DNA of 64,000 bases from the NCBI GenBank assembly GCA_023451735.1, contig JAEXYH010000093.1:1-64000 (forward strand). Reading direction: 5' to 3'. Below the pieces are notes generated by a model. That model saw only the letters and a list, made by a program, of their open reading frames with translations, was not told where the DNA came from and did not search any database. Below are positions 44,004 to 53,046 of this stretch, in pieces (positions within the stretch are counted from its first letter, which is position 1; each line of letters begins with the position of its first letter). A program made the position numbers and the translations under genes. This DNA is from Pseudomonadota bacterium. GTDB taxonomy: Bacteria; Pseudomonadota; Alphaproteobacteria; Rhizobiales; Rhizobiaceae.

Positions 44004-45041
44004 ATGCTGAACTTCACCGATGGGATTGGAAAGCGGCTTGCGGTGCTCGCTCTCGGCGTGACGCTCGCTGCGGGAAGCATCGCACCGGCCTTTGCCGCGA
44101 CCCAGCTTCTGAACGTGTCCTACGATCCGACACGCGAACTTTACAAGGATTTCAACGCGGCATTTGCCAAGCACTGGAAGGCCGAGGGCGGTGACGATGT
44201 GACGATCCGCCAGTCGCATGGCGGTTCCGGTGCTCAGGCGCGCTCCGTGATCGACGGTCTTGAAGCCGATGTCGTGACGCTGGCGCTGGAAAGCGACATC
44301 AACGCCATTCAGAAGACCGGCAAGATCAAGGAAGACTGGCGCACCCGTTTGCCCAACAATGCCTCTCCCTACACCTCGACGATCGTTTTCCTCGTGCGCA
44401 AGGGCAACCCGAAGGGTATCAAGAACTGGGGCGATCTGGTGAAGGGCGACGTGCAGATCGTCACACCGAACCCAAAGACCTCCGGCGGCGCCCGCTGGAA
44501 CTATCTGGCCGCCTGGGCCTGGGCCAATGAAGAATTCAAGGGCGACCAGGACAAGATCAAGGCCTATATCGCCGACCTCTACAAGCGCGCCCCGGTTCTC
44601 GATACCGGCGCTCGTGGCTCTACGGTCACCTTCGCCCAGCGTCAGATCGGCGACGTCCTGCTCGCCTGGGAAAACGAGGCCTATCTGGCTGGTGAGGAAT
44701 TCGGCAAGGATGCTTTCGACATCGTCGTACCGCCGATCTCGATCCTCGCGGAACCGCCGGTTGCAGTTGTCGATGCGACGGTAGACGCCAAGGGCACCCG
44801 CAAGGTCGCCGAAGCCTACCTGCAATATCTCTATTCCGATGAAGGCCAGAACATTGCGGCCAAGCACTTCTACCGCCCGTCGAAGCGTGAAGTCGTGCAG
44901 CCGGATCTGCTCAAGCAGCTGCCGGATATCAAGCTCGTTACCATCGACGATCCGCTCTTCGGTGGCTGGAAGAAGGCGCAGCCCGAGCATTTCGGTGACG
45001 GCGGCATCTTCGACCAGATCTACAAGCCCGGTGCCAAGTAA
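44004..45041 (+). CDS. sbp: Sulfate/thiosulfate ABC transporter, periplasmic binding protein
   Basis: 345 residues. A Sec signal (about residues 1–32, AALAAGSI…APAFAATQLL-like) precedes LLNVSYDPTRELYKDFNAAFAKHWK, the hallmark opening of sulfate-binding proteins. Other conserved blocks are QSHGGSGAQARSVIDGLEADVVTLAL, PKTSGGARWNYLAAW and RGSTVTFAQRQIGDVLLAWENEA. It binds sulfate in the periplasm and delivers it to CysTWA. AGGAGA precedes the ATG. A strong stem-loop separates it from cysT and may set the higher dose of binding protein. Confidence 0.95.
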   Translation: MLNFTDGIGKRLAVLALGVTLAAGSIAPAFAATQLLNVSYDPTRELYKDFNAAFAKHWKAEGGDDVTIRQSHGGSGAQARSVIDGLEADVVTLALESDINAIQKTGKIKEDWRTRLPNNASPYTSTIVFLVRKGNPKGIKNWGDLVKGDVQIVTPNPKTSGGARWNYLAAWAWANEEFKGDQDKIKAYIADLYKRAPVLDTGARGSTVTFAQRQIGDVLLAWENEAYLAGEEFGKDAFDIVVPPISILAEPPVAVVDATVDAKGTRKVAEAYLQYLYSDEGQNIAAKHFYRPSKREVVQPDLLKQLPDIKLVTIDDPLFGGWKKAQPEHFGDGGIFDQIYKPGAK

Positions 45042-45076
45042 TCCCGTCCATCACTTGGGCAAGTGACACTGACGGC

Positions 45077-45102
45077 ACGGTGCGGTAGCTTATCCGCACC
45101 GT
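45077..45102 (+). promoter_or_regulatory. Intercistronic stem-loop between sbp and cysT
   Basis: ACGGTGCGG (45077–45085) and CCGCACCGT (45094–45102) form a perfect 9-bp stem with an 8-base loop and no T-run. Placed right after a binding-protein gene, it probably slows 3' decay or gives partial termination so that sbp is made in excess over the permeases. Confidence 0.6.
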
Positions 45103-45140
45103 TGCCATGTCGGGCCTGAACGCAAAATTCGGAACCAAGC

Positions 45141-45998
45141 ATGACCGCATCCGCCACCGCTTCCACGGCGGGCTGGAGATTGAAGCAGCCGAGCATCATC
45201 CCGGGTTTCGGGTTGACACTCGGCTTTTCGCTCGCCTACCTGTCACTGATTATTCTCATTCCCATTGCCGGCCTGCTCTGGCGTACGGCCGAACTCGGCT
45301 GGTCCGGCTTTTTCGCCATACTCTCGGACGAACGAACCATCCGGGCTCTCTACGTCTCGTTCGGCACGGCCTTTCTCGCCGCGCTGGTCAACGTCATCTT
45401 CGGCACGCTGCTCGCCTGGGTGCTCACCCGTTACCGCTTTCCCGGACGCAGGCTGATCGATGCCATGGTCGATCTTCCCTTCGCTTTGCCGACAGCCGTA
45501 GCCGGTATCGCATTCGCATCGCTTTATGCTCCGAATGGCTGGATCGGCTCGCTTTTCATGCCCTTCCGCATCGCATTCACGCCGATCGGCATCGTCATCG
45601 CGCTGATCTTCATTGGTCTGCCCTTTGTCGTGCGCACCGTGCAGCCGATCATGGAAGAGATCGATAAGGAAGTGGAGGAAGCGGCCGCCACGCTTGGGGC
45701 CAACCGTTTCCAGACGATCTTCAACGTGCTTCTGCCCGGCCTCACCCCTGCCATTCTTACCGGCTTCGCGCTCGCCTTTGCGCGCGGCGTGGGAGAATAC
45801 GGCTCGGTCATCTTCATCGCCGGCAATATCCCTTACGTTTCGGAAATCGCACCGCTGCTGATCGTCATCCGGCTCGAAGAGTTCAACTATGCCGGCGCGA
45901 CCGCAATCGCCACGATCATGCTGCTGATCTCCTTCGCCATGCTTCTGGTGATCAACCTCATCCAGGCCTGGAGCCGCAGGAGGTATGGCAATGCGTGA
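45141..45998 (+). CDS. cysT: Sulfate ABC transporter permease CysT (CysU)
   Basis: 285 residues, six membrane spans. The ABC inner-membrane coupling loop (EEAAATLGANRFQTIFNVLLPGLTPAILTG) is present, as is FARGVGEYGSVIFIAGNIP, diagnostic of CysT. It forms the membrane channel with CysW. Its stop overlaps a GTG at 45995 that stays in frame through to cysW. Confidence 0.94.
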   Translation: MTASATASTAGWRLKQPSIIPGFGLTLGFSLAYLSLIILIPIAGLLWRTAELGWSGFFAILSDERTIRALYVSFGTAFLAALVNVIFGTLLAWVLTRYRFPGRRLIDAMVDLPFALPTAVAGIAFASLYAPNGWIGSLFMPFRIAFTPIGIVIALIFIGLPFVVRTVQPIMEEIDKEVEEAAATLGANRFQTIFNVLLPGLTPAILTGFALAFARGVGEYGSVIFIAGNIPYVSEIAPLLIVIRLEEFNYAGATAIATIMLLISFAMLLVINLIQAWSRRRYGNA

Positions 45999-46019
45999 TC
46001 AAGCAAACCTTTCGTATCG

Positions 46020-46158
46020 AACTCCCTCCCCAACCTCTTCCCGAAAGGGGGAGGGGCTTAACTCAGCCTCGCTGTCGAAGCCCGGCTGGGGCAAGAGATC
46101 GACGCGGATTTTCTCCCCCCTTGTGGGGGAGATGGCCGGCAGGTCAGAGGGGGACTTT
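46020..46158. repeat. RIME-like palindromic repeat inserted between cysT and cysW
   Basis: About 140 bases made of two hairpins. One pairs CCCTCCCC near 46024 with GGGGAGGG near 46048. The other is TCTCCCCC–CTTGT–GGGGGAGA (46112–46132), followed by GGCCGGCAGGTCAGAGGGGGA. The CTCCCCC…GGGGGAGATGgCCGGCAGG… layout is the well-known Rhizobium/Sinorhizobium/Agrobacterium intergenic mosaic element (RIME) type. Edges are approximate. Its terminal AGAGGGGG (46146–46153) acts as the ribosome binding site of cysW, nine bases before the ATG. Confidence 0.75.
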
Positions 46159-46162
46159 GTTC

Positions 46163-47023
46163 ATGTCCGATAACCGCCGCATCTCCTTCCGCAATCCGGC
46201 CGACGAAAGCTTCTCTACCAAGCTCGTCCTCGTTGCCTTGTCGCTCGCCTTCCTGGCTTTCTTTCTCTTCCTGCCGCTCGTCTCGGTCTTCGTCGAGGCG
46301 CTTCGCGAGGGCTTGGGAACCTATGAGGAAGCCTTGGTCGAACCGGACGCCTGGGCTGCGATCCAGCTGACGTTGACGGTTGCTGCAATCGCCGTGCCCC
46401 TCAACCTCGTCTTCGGCCTCTGTGCCTCCTGGGCCATCGCCAAATTCGAGTTCAAGGGCAAGGCGTTCCTCATCACCCTGATCGACCTGCCGTTCTCGAT
46501 TTCACCGGTCATTTCCGGCCTTGTTTACGTGCTGCTCTTTGGCACCGGCAGCCTGCTCGGCCCGTGGCTGAAAAGCTATGGTATCGAGATCCTGTTCGCT
46601 GTGCCCGGCATCGTGCTTGCGACCGTCTTCGTCACCTTTCCCTTCGTCGCCCGCGAACTGATCCCGCTGATGCAGGACCAGGGCACTGGTGATGAGGAGG
46701 CGGCGCTGTCGCTTGGCGCATCCGGCTGGCAGACCTTCTGGTATGTGACGCTGCCCAATATCAAATGGGGTCTGCTTTACGGCGTGCTGCTCTGTAATGC
46801 CCGCGCCATGGGCGAGTTCGGCGCCGTTTCGGTCGTTTCCGGCCGTATTCGCGGACTTACCAACACCATGCCGCTGCATGTCGAGATACTCTATAATGAG
46901 TATAATATGGTCGCCGCCTTTGCAGTGGCCTCGTTGCTGGCTCTTCTGGCTCTCGTCACGCTCGCCTTGAAAACATTTCTCGAACTTCGGTTCGGTGCCG
47001 GCAATGCCGGCGGCCGGCACTAG
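46163..47023 (+). CDS. cysW: Sulfate ABC transporter permease CysW
   Basis: 286 residues from ATG 46163 (MSDNRRISFRN…). Six membrane spans, coupling loop DEEAALSLGASGWQTFWYVTLPNIKWG and the CysW marker CNARAMGEFGAVSVVSGRI. The frame is open back to GTG 45995 through the repeat, which would add 56 Pro/Arg-rich residues unlike any CysW, so the later start is chosen. Confidence 0.93.
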   Translation: MSDNRRISFRNPADESFSTKLVLVALSLAFLAFFLFLPLVSVFVEALREGLGTYEEALVEPDAWAAIQLTLTVAAIAVPLNLVFGLCASWAIAKFEFKGKAFLITLIDLPFSISPVISGLVYVLLFGTGSLLGPWLKSYGIEILFAVPGIVLATVFVTFPFVARELIPLMQDQGTGDEEAALSLGASGWQTFWYVTLPNIKWGLLYGVLLCNARAMGEFGAVSVVSGRIRGLTNTMPLHVEILYNEYNMVAAFAVASLLALLALVTLALKTFLELRFGAGNAGGRH

Positions 47024-47035
47024 GATACATTGCGC

Positions 47036-48073
47036 ATGGAAGTCAAAATCAACAATATCCGCAAGGAATTCGATCGTTTCGCCGCCCTGCACGATGTGTC
47101 GCTGAACATCGCGTCCGGCGAACTGATCGCGCTGCTCGGGCCTTCCGGTTCGGGCAAGACGACGCTTCTGCGCCTGATCGCCGGCCTGGATTTTCCGACT
47201 GCCGGCCAGATCTTCTTCGGGCAGGAAGACGCCTCGCATCACTCGGTGCAGGATCGCAATGTCGGCTTCGTTTTCCAGCATTACGCCCTGTTTCGACATA
47301 TGACTGTGGCGCAGAATATCGGCTTCGGCCTGAAGGTTCGTCCGTCCTCCACCCGTCCTCCGAAAAGCGAGATCAAAAAGCGCGTCTCCGACCTGCTCGA
47401 CATGGTGCAGCTCTCGGGGCTGGAAAATCGCTATCCGAACCAGCTCTCCGGCGGCCAGCGTCAGCGCGTTGCGCTTGCCCGCGCCATGGCGATCGAACCG
47501 CGCATCCTGCTTCTCGACGAACCTTTTGGCGCTCTCGACGCGAAGGTGCGCAAGGAACTGCGCCGCTGGCTGCGCGAATTCCACGATCGTACCGGTCATA
47601 CGACCGTCTTCGTCACCCATGATCAGGAAGAAGCGCTGGAACTCGCTGACCGCGTTGTCGTCATGAGCCAGGGTGCGATCGAGCAGGTCGGTTCGGCGGA
47701 TGATGTCTACGACCGACCGCAATCGCCCTTCGTTTTTTCCTTCATCGGTGAATCCTCGCATCTGCCGGTCGAGGTGAAGGACGGCACGGTCCTGTTTCAG
47801 GGCCAGCCGATCGGCATTTCGGAAAAGGCGGATGCGGCCGGCGACCTGTTCTTCCGCCCTGAGGATGTGGTGCTGACCGACGACCGCGAGGCGCTGTTCG
47901 GCAAGGTCACCGCGTCCCGGCGTCTCGCCGGCACCCGCATTGCAGAGATCGACATCGCCAACAACGGCCATGATCCCTTCCATGTGGAAGTGGAAGTGCC
48001 GTTGCATGCGCCGATCGAGCTCGGCTCCGAAGCCCGCTTCCGCCCGACGCGCTGGAAGATTTTCGCCAAGTAA
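47036..48073 (+). CDS. cysA: Sulfate/thiosulfate ABC transporter ATPase CysA
   Basis: 345 residues. Walker A LLGPSGSGKTTLLRLIAG, signature LSGGQRQRVALARAM, Walker B RILLLDEPFGALD, H-loop FVTHDQEEALELAD, then a regulatory C-terminal TOBE-like domain (about 240–345). It energises sulfate uptake with CysT/CysW. ATG 47036 is preferred over TTG 47030. The operon appears to end here. Confidence 0.95.
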   Translation: MEVKINNIRKEFDRFAALHDVSLNIASGELIALLGPSGSGKTTLLRLIAGLDFPTAGQIFFGQEDASHHSVQDRNVGFVFQHYALFRHMTVAQNIGFGLKVRPSSTRPPKSEIKKRVSDLLDMVQLSGLENRYPNQLSGGQRQRVALARAMAIEPRILLLDEPFGALDAKVRKELRRWLREFHDRTGHTTVFVTHDQEEALELADRVVVMSQGAIEQVGSADDVYDRPQSPFVFSFIGESSHLPVEVKDGTVLFQGQPIGISEKADAAGDLFFRPEDVVLTDDREALFGKVTASRRLAGTRIAEIDIANNGHDPFHVEVEVPLHAPIELGSEARFRPTRWKIFAK

Positions 48074-48247
48074 GCAGGCCGTCCGTTTCTCCGTTCGCCA
48101 GACATCGCCCCGGGCGACGGTGAAACAGGCGGGTAGAGGATTTGCTCCGGGCCGGGTTGGAGAATGAAGCATTTTGCAGCCCGGCCTGGCCCGTAACCCG
48201 CGCCGGGACGGATCATTCCGGCTTATACCGAATTTGGGATAAGAGCG

Positions 48248-48676
48248 TCAGCCGCGATAGGCGACGAGCACCGCGCCGCAGGCAATCAGGCACACACCGA
48301 GCCAGTTCGGCAGAGACAGGCGTTCGCCGAGAAAAAACACGCCGAACACCGCAACCATGACAACGCTCATCTTGTCGATCGGGGCCACGCGTGCGGCGTC
48401 TCCAAGCTTCAACGCCCGGAAATAGCAAAGCCAGGATGCGCCGGTCGCCAGCCCGGACAGCACAAGGAAAGTCCAGGTTTTCGGCGAGATGTCGTTGATT
48501 GGCTGCCAGCCGCCGATCAACGACAATATGGCGGCGATAACCAGCAGGATCACGATAGTGCGGATGAAGGTGGCGAAATCGGAATTGATGTTCTCGATAC
48601 CCACCTTGGCGAAAATCGCCGTCAGTGCCGCGAAGACGGCCGAAAGCACCGCCCAGAATTGCCAGCTCAGAAGCAT
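48248..48676 (-). CDS. EamA/DMT-type membrane protein (half-size)
   Basis: 142 residues with four to five spans, one EamA unit: WAVLSAVFAALTAIFAKVG at the start, PINDISPKTWTFLVLSGLATGASWLCYFRALKLGDAARVAPIDKMSVVMVAVFGVFFLGERLS, and LPNWLGVCLIACGAVLVAY. Full DMT transporters have two such units, so this is either a dimerising single-domain member (a known class, often in rhizobia) or a half gene. Substrate unknown. Convergent with cysA. Confidence 0.88.
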   Translation of the reverse strand: MLLSWQFWAVLSAVFAALTAIFAKVGIENINSDFATFIRTIVILLVIAAILSLIGGWQPINDISPKTWTFLVLSGLATGASWLCYFRALKLGDAARVAPIDKMSVVMVAVFGVFFLGERLSLPNWLGVCLIACGAVLVAYRG

Positions 48677-48878
48677 GTTGCTCGTGTCCCATGTCGATGA
48701 ATCAGATCTGGACGACCCTATCGGAGCCGGAAGGCTGCGTTAAGCGCTCAAAAGTGGTGAGGCGCCGCATGCATGTGGCGCAACGGCGATAACAGCCCTT
48801 CAAGAAACGGTGAAACCCATGGTCCTCAAGCGGTTTGCGGCACATGTCCCGTTTTCGACGACCGAACAGGAGGGACAC

Positions 48879-49262
48879 ATGAGCATTCGATCGATTACCG
48901 CCGGTTGCGCCGCCATCTTCATGATGGCCGCCCTGGCTGGCACCGCTGCTGCCCATCACGGCTGGGCCTGGGCCGAAGGAGAACAGACGACGCTGGAAGG
49001 CACCATCGAGACCATATCCTTCGCCCCACCCCATCCCTCACTCACCGTCATGTCCGATGGCACGGTCTGGCAGATCGACCTTGGCAACCCGCGCCAGACG
49101 GAGCGCTCGGGTTTTGCCGAAGGTTCGGCCAAGGTGGGTGACGCCATCACCGTGCTCGGCAACAAATCCGCCGATGAGAGCGAGAAACTGATGAAAGCCG
49201 TGCGCATCACCGTCGCGGGCAAGAATTTCGACATGTATCCGGAGCGGATCAAGACGAACTGA
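48879..49262 (+). CDS. DUF6152-type periplasmic protein
   Basis: 127 residues. A Sec signal (ITAGCAAIFMMAALAGTAAA) ends just before HHGWAWAEGEQTTLEGTIE, the characteristic start of DUF6152 proteins (His-His then Trp/Trp). The rest is beta-strand-rich with PHPSLTV and WQIDLGNPRQ. A metal (copper) link has been suggested from context in related clusters, but function is unproven. AGGAGGG precedes ATG 48879; the earlier in-frame ATG is rejected. It is followed after 10 bases by the membrane partner. Confidence 0.8.
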   Translation: MSIRSITAGCAAIFMMAALAGTAAAHHGWAWAEGEQTTLEGTIETISFAPPHPSLTVMSDGTVWQIDLGNPRQTERSGFAEGSAKVGDAITVLGNKSADESEKLMKAVRITVAGKNFDMYPERIKTN

Positions 49263-49272
49263 GGCGGCGGGC

Positions 49273-49755
49273 ATGGAGTGGCTGACGGTATGGCTCGAGC
49301 CGCTGGCGGCAACACCCGTCGCGCGCCTGCTCATCACCTCGTCGACCAGTTATCTGCTCGTCAACGCGGCGCACATCCTGTCGATCGGCACGTTGTTCGG
49401 CGCCATTCTGGTGCTGGACCTGAGATTGCTTGGCTTCGCAGAACCTTTACCCTTGCCGCTGGTGGCGCCTTATCTCTCGCGCCTTGCCGCCACTGGGCTG
49501 GCGTTCGCGGTCGCAACGGGGCTCTGTCTTTTCTCCGTTCGCCCGACGGAATATGCGGCCAATCCCGCTTTCCTCTGGAAAATCGGGCTGATCGGATTGG
49601 CACTCGTCAACATCCTCGCCGTCCATCGCAGTTCCGCCTGGGCCGCGGTTCTGGACGGCGGAGCGCCCAGTTTTGCGCTGAAGGTCTCGGCGGGACTTTC
49701 GATCGCAATCTGGGTGGGTGCGGTCATTGCGGGCAGGTGGATCGGGTTCCTCTAG
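49273..49755 (+). CDS. DUF6644/DUF2214-like membrane protein
   Basis: 160 residues, four hydrophobic spans (about 30–55, 65–85, 95–115 and 135–158). It opens MEWLTVWLEPLAATPVARLL and holds YLLVNAAHILSIGTLFGAILVLDLRLLG with a conserved His in the first span, as in heme- or copper-linked small membrane proteins. Function unknown. It is placed 10 bases after the DUF6152 gene, a pairing that supports a shared membrane/periplasm role. Confidence 0.78.
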   Translation: MEWLTVWLEPLAATPVARLLITSSTSYLLVNAAHILSIGTLFGAILVLDLRLLGFAEPLPLPLVAPYLSRLAATGLAFAVATGLCLFSVRPTEYAANPAFLWKIGLIGLALVNILAVHRSSAWAAVLDGGAPSFALKVSAGLSIAIWVGAVIAGRWIGFL

Positions 49756-49862
49756 CGACTTGCCAATTTTTAACGAGGACGCCGCGGTTAGGGCATTGGA
49801 TGCGATGGCAGCCGCAATGAGAGTTCTTGATTCGCCACCACCGTGAGGACGATTACTATTGA

Positions 49863-51512
49863 CTACCGGTCGCTGACCGTGGCGCGGGGATTGATCCAGG
49901 GCTCCTGATTGCTGCGGGGAAGGGGCGTTTTGCCGAGAATATGATCCGCCGCCTTCTCGCCCGTCATGATCGAAGGCCCGTTGAGATTGCCGTAGGTCAC
50001 ATGCGGGAAGATCGATGAATCCGCGACCCTCAAGCCCTCGACGCCGATCACCCGGCATTCCGGATCGACCACCGCCATGGGATCGTCGGCGCTTCCCATC
50101 CGGCAGGTACCGCAAGGGTGATAGGCGCTTTCCAGATGTTCGCGAAGGAAGGCATCGATCTCCGCATCGCTCTGCACCTTTTCACCCGGCTGGATTTCTG
50201 GCCCGCGATAGTCGTCGAAGGCTTTTTGGGAAAAGATCTCGCGAGTCAGCCGCACACAATGGCGGAATTTTTCCCAGTCCTCCGCGTGGCTCATGTAGTT
50301 GAAGCGGATGACGGGATCGTCCTTCGGATCAGCCGAGCGCAGGGTCACGTTGCCGCGCGATTTCGACAGGTTGTAGCCGACATGTACCTGAAAACCGTGG
50401 CTTCTGGCGGCCGCCTTGCCATCATACGAAATCGCCACCGGCAGGAAATGAAACTGGATATCCGGCTGCTTCAGGCCGGGTGAGGAGCGCAGGAAGGCGC
50501 AGGCCTCGAACTGGTTGGAGGCGCCAAGCCCGCCCTTGGTCATCAGCCATTGCGCACCCGCCACGCCCTGCCAGAACCAGGGCAGCCAGGAATAGAGCGA
50601 GACCGGCTTGGTCGAGACCTGCTGGAAATAGAATTCCATATGGTCCTGAAGATTGGCGCCGACGCCCGGGCGGTCAACCTTCACCTCGATGCCCAGATCC
50701 CGGAGATGCGCCGCCGGCCCGATGCCCGACAGCATCAGCAGTTTCGGTGAATTGAACGACGAGGCTGCAACAATCACCTCGCGATTGGCATTCACCACCT
50801 CCGGCACACCGCGCCGCAGCACTTCGACACCGGTCGCCCTGCCGTTTTCAATGACGAGCTTTTGCGCGAAGCCATAGACGATCTCGACATTCTTCCGCTT
50901 CATCGCCGGCCGCAGATAGGCATTGGCGGCAGACCAGCGACGGCCATTGTGGATCGTCTGTTCCATCAGCCCGAAACCTTCCTGTTTCGAGCCGTTATAA
51001 TCGTCTGTCGTCTCGAATCCGGCCTGCGCACCTGCCTGGATGAAGGCGTGGAACAGCGGATTGGTCATCGGCCCGCGTTGCACATGCATAGGCCCGTCGC
51101 TGCCGCGCCAACCCTCTTCACCGCCATGGCTGTGTTCCATCCGCTTGAAATAGGGCAGCACATCCGCATAAGCCCAGCCGCTAGCACCAAGCTCTTCCCA
51201 GCGATTGTAGTCCTCCGCATGGCCGCGCACGTAGACGAGCCCGTTGATCGAGGATGATCCGCCGAGAACCTTGCCGCGCGGCGCGGTGATGCGGCGATTG
51301 TCGAGGGCAGGCTCGGGTTCGGAGAGGTAACCCCAGTTGTAACGCTTCATGCTCATCGGCCAGGCAAGCGCGCCCGGCATCTGGATGAACGGGCCGAAGT
51401 CCGATCCGCCCGCCTCGATGACGATCACCGAATATTTTCCGTCCTCCGACAGGCGGTAAGCCATGGCCGAGCCCGCCGACCCTGAACCGATGATGACGAA
51501 ATCTGCCTGCAT
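49863..51512 (-). CDS. betA: Choline dehydrogenase
   Basis: 549 residues, GMC flavoprotein. FAD fold DFVIIGSGSAGSAMAYRLSE, GMC signature 1 RGKVLGGSSSINGLVYVRGH, signature 2 VIVAASSFNSPKLLMLSGIG, and the active-site histidines in ESAYHPCGTCRMG and HVTYGNLNGPSIM. It oxidises choline to betaine aldehyde and is membrane associated. GGAG lies about seven bases before ATG 51512. Last gene of betC-betB-betA, 68 bases after betB. Confidence 0.96.
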   Translation of the reverse strand: MQADFVIIGSGSAGSAMAYRLSEDGKYSVIVIEAGGSDFGPFIQMPGALAWPMSMKRYNWGYLSEPEPALDNRRITAPRGKVLGGSSSINGLVYVRGHAEDYNRWEELGASGWAYADVLPYFKRMEHSHGGEEGWRGSDGPMHVQRGPMTNPLFHAFIQAGAQAGFETTDDYNGSKQEGFGLMEQTIHNGRRWSAANAYLRPAMKRKNVEIVYGFAQKLVIENGRATGVEVLRRGVPEVVNANREVIVAASSFNSPKLLMLSGIGPAAHLRDLGIEVKVDRPGVGANLQDHMEFYFQQVSTKPVSLYSWLPWFWQGVAGAQWLMTKGGLGASNQFEACAFLRSSPGLKQPDIQFHFLPVAISYDGKAAARSHGFQVHVGYNLSKSRGNVTLRSADPKDDPVIRFNYMSHAEDWEKFRHCVRLTREIFSQKAFDDYRGPEIQPGEKVQSDAEIDAFLREHLESAYHPCGTCRMGSADDPMAVVDPECRVIGVEGLRVADSSIFPHVTYGNLNGPSIMTGEKAADHILGKTPLPRSNQEPWINPRATVSDR

Positions 51513-51580
51513 CTTATATCGCTCCGCGTTTTCTATTGTAGGCGGAGCGGGTCATTCATGCTCCAAGACCAAAGACACCC

Positions 51581-53044
51581 TCAATACGGCGCCTCGACTT
51601 TGCCCATGCCGACATAGACCGTCTTCAGCTCGGAATAATGCTCCAGCGCTGCGAGCGAGTTTTCCCGTCCAAACCCGGACTGCTTGGAGCCGCCAAACGG
51701 TATCTCCACCGGGCAGAGATTATAGGTGTTGATCCACAAGGTTCCTGCCTCGAGCTGATCCGCCATCCGGTGTCCGCGCGAAAGATCAGCGGTGAACACG
51801 CCGGCCGACAGGCCGAATTCGGTGGCATTGGCCCGCGCGATCACCTCGGCTTCGTCGTCGAAATCCAGCACGCACATGACCGGCCCGAAAATCTCCTCAC
51901 GGGCAATCGTCATCTCGTCGGTCACATCGGCAAACACCGTCGGCTGGATGTAATAACCTTCGCCCGTCACATCGTTGGGAATGCCGCCGCCGGTCAGAAG
52001 CGTCGCGCCCTCGGCCTTGCCCTTGTCGATATAGGAGAGCACCTTCTGGCGTTGATCAAAGGAGATCAGCGGTCCCATCTGCGTCGCGTCATCCATCGGC
52101 TCCCCGATGACGATCTTTTCCGTCCGCTGCTTCAGCCGCGACAGGAACTGGTCCTTCACCTTGCGCTGTACGAAGACGCGGGTGCCGTTGGAGCAGACCT
52201 GACCGGTCGAATAGAAATTGCCGAGCATCGCTCCACCGACGGCAGAGTCGATATCCGCATCGGCGAACACGATGAGCGGTGATTTTCCGCCAAGCTCCAT
52301 TGTCACATGCTTGAGGCTTCCGGCAGCCGCTGCCGCCACCTTGCGCCCGGTCGGCACCGAGCCCGTGAGCGAGACCTTGGCGACATCGGGATGATTGACC
52401 AGCAGCGGCCCGGTCTTGCCGTCACCCTGGATGACGTTGTAGAGTCCCTTCGGCAGGCCGGCTTCGATCAGGATTTCGGCGATCTTCAGCGCTCCGAGCG
52501 GCGTGTTTTCCGACGGTTTGAACACCATCGCATTGCCGGCGGCGAGCGCCGGCGCGCCTTTCCAGCAGGCGATCTGCTGCGGATAGTTCCACGCGCCGAT
52601 GCCGACGCAGACCCCGAGCGGCACCCGCTTCGTATAGGCGAAATCGCCACCGAGGGGGATATGTTGGCCGTTCATGCCCGCTGCGATCACGCCGCCGAAA
52701 AACTCGAAACTGTCCGCCCCCGATGTCGGGTCGGCAACGATCGTTTCCTGGATCGGCTTGCCGGTATCGAGCGTTTCGAGTTCCGAAAGCTCACGGTTCC
52801 TCTCGCGCATGATCTCGGCAGCGCGCTTCAGGATACGGCCGCGCGCCGTCGGGCTCATCGACGCCCATTCCGGCTGGGCGCGCTTCGCCGCTGCGATCGC
52901 CTTCTCGACGATCGCAGGCGTTGCCGCATGCAGCCTTGCGATCACCTCGCCGGTGGCGGGATAAAGGCTTTCGATGACGCTGCCTGCGGTATCCTCCACA
53001 TACTCGCCGTCGATGAAATGGCTGGCTTTCGGCTGTGCTTTCAT
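51581..53044 (-). CDS. betB: Betaine-aldehyde dehydrogenase
   Basis: 487 residues, ALDH superfamily. Catalytic Cys in FYSTGQVCSNGTRVF, general base Glu in MELGGKSPLIV, cofactor loop GNAMVFKPSENTPLGALKIAE. It oxidises betaine aldehyde to glycine betaine. ATG 53044 has GGAGA six bases upstream; an in-frame GTG at 53050 overlaps the betC stop. Immediately downstream of betC. Confidence 0.95.
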   Translation of the reverse strand: MKAQPKASHFIDGEYVEDTAGSVIESLYPATGEVIARLHAATPAIVEKAIAAAKRAQPEWASMSPTARGRILKRAAEIMRERNRELSELETLDTGKPIQETIVADPTSGADSFEFFGGVIAAGMNGQHIPLGGDFAYTKRVPLGVCVGIGAWNYPQQIACWKGAPALAAGNAMVFKPSENTPLGALKIAEILIEAGLPKGLYNVIQGDGKTGPLLVNHPDVAKVSLTGSVPTGRKVAAAAAGSLKHVTMELGGKSPLIVFADADIDSAVGGAMLGNFYSTGQVCSNGTRVFVQRKVKDQFLSRLKQRTEKIVIGEPMDDATQMGPLISFDQRQKVLSYIDKGKAEGATLLTGGGIPNDVTGEGYYIQPTVFADVTDEMTIAREEIFGPVMCVLDFDDEAEVIARANATEFGLSAGVFTADLSRGHRMADQLEAGTLWINTYNLCPVEIPFGGSKQSGFGRENSLAALEHYSELKTVYVGMGKVEAPY

Positions 53045-53046
53045 TC

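Noticed and set aside
45995..46162. 56-residue N-terminal extension of CysW reading through the repeat
   Set aside because: The residues are Pro/Arg-rich and derive from the RIME-like repeat; ATG 46163 has a good ribosome binding site and matches the family start.
46502..48172. 556-codon antisense frame across cysW/cysA
   Set aside because: It crosses two real genes and their junction, and no recognised domain is present.
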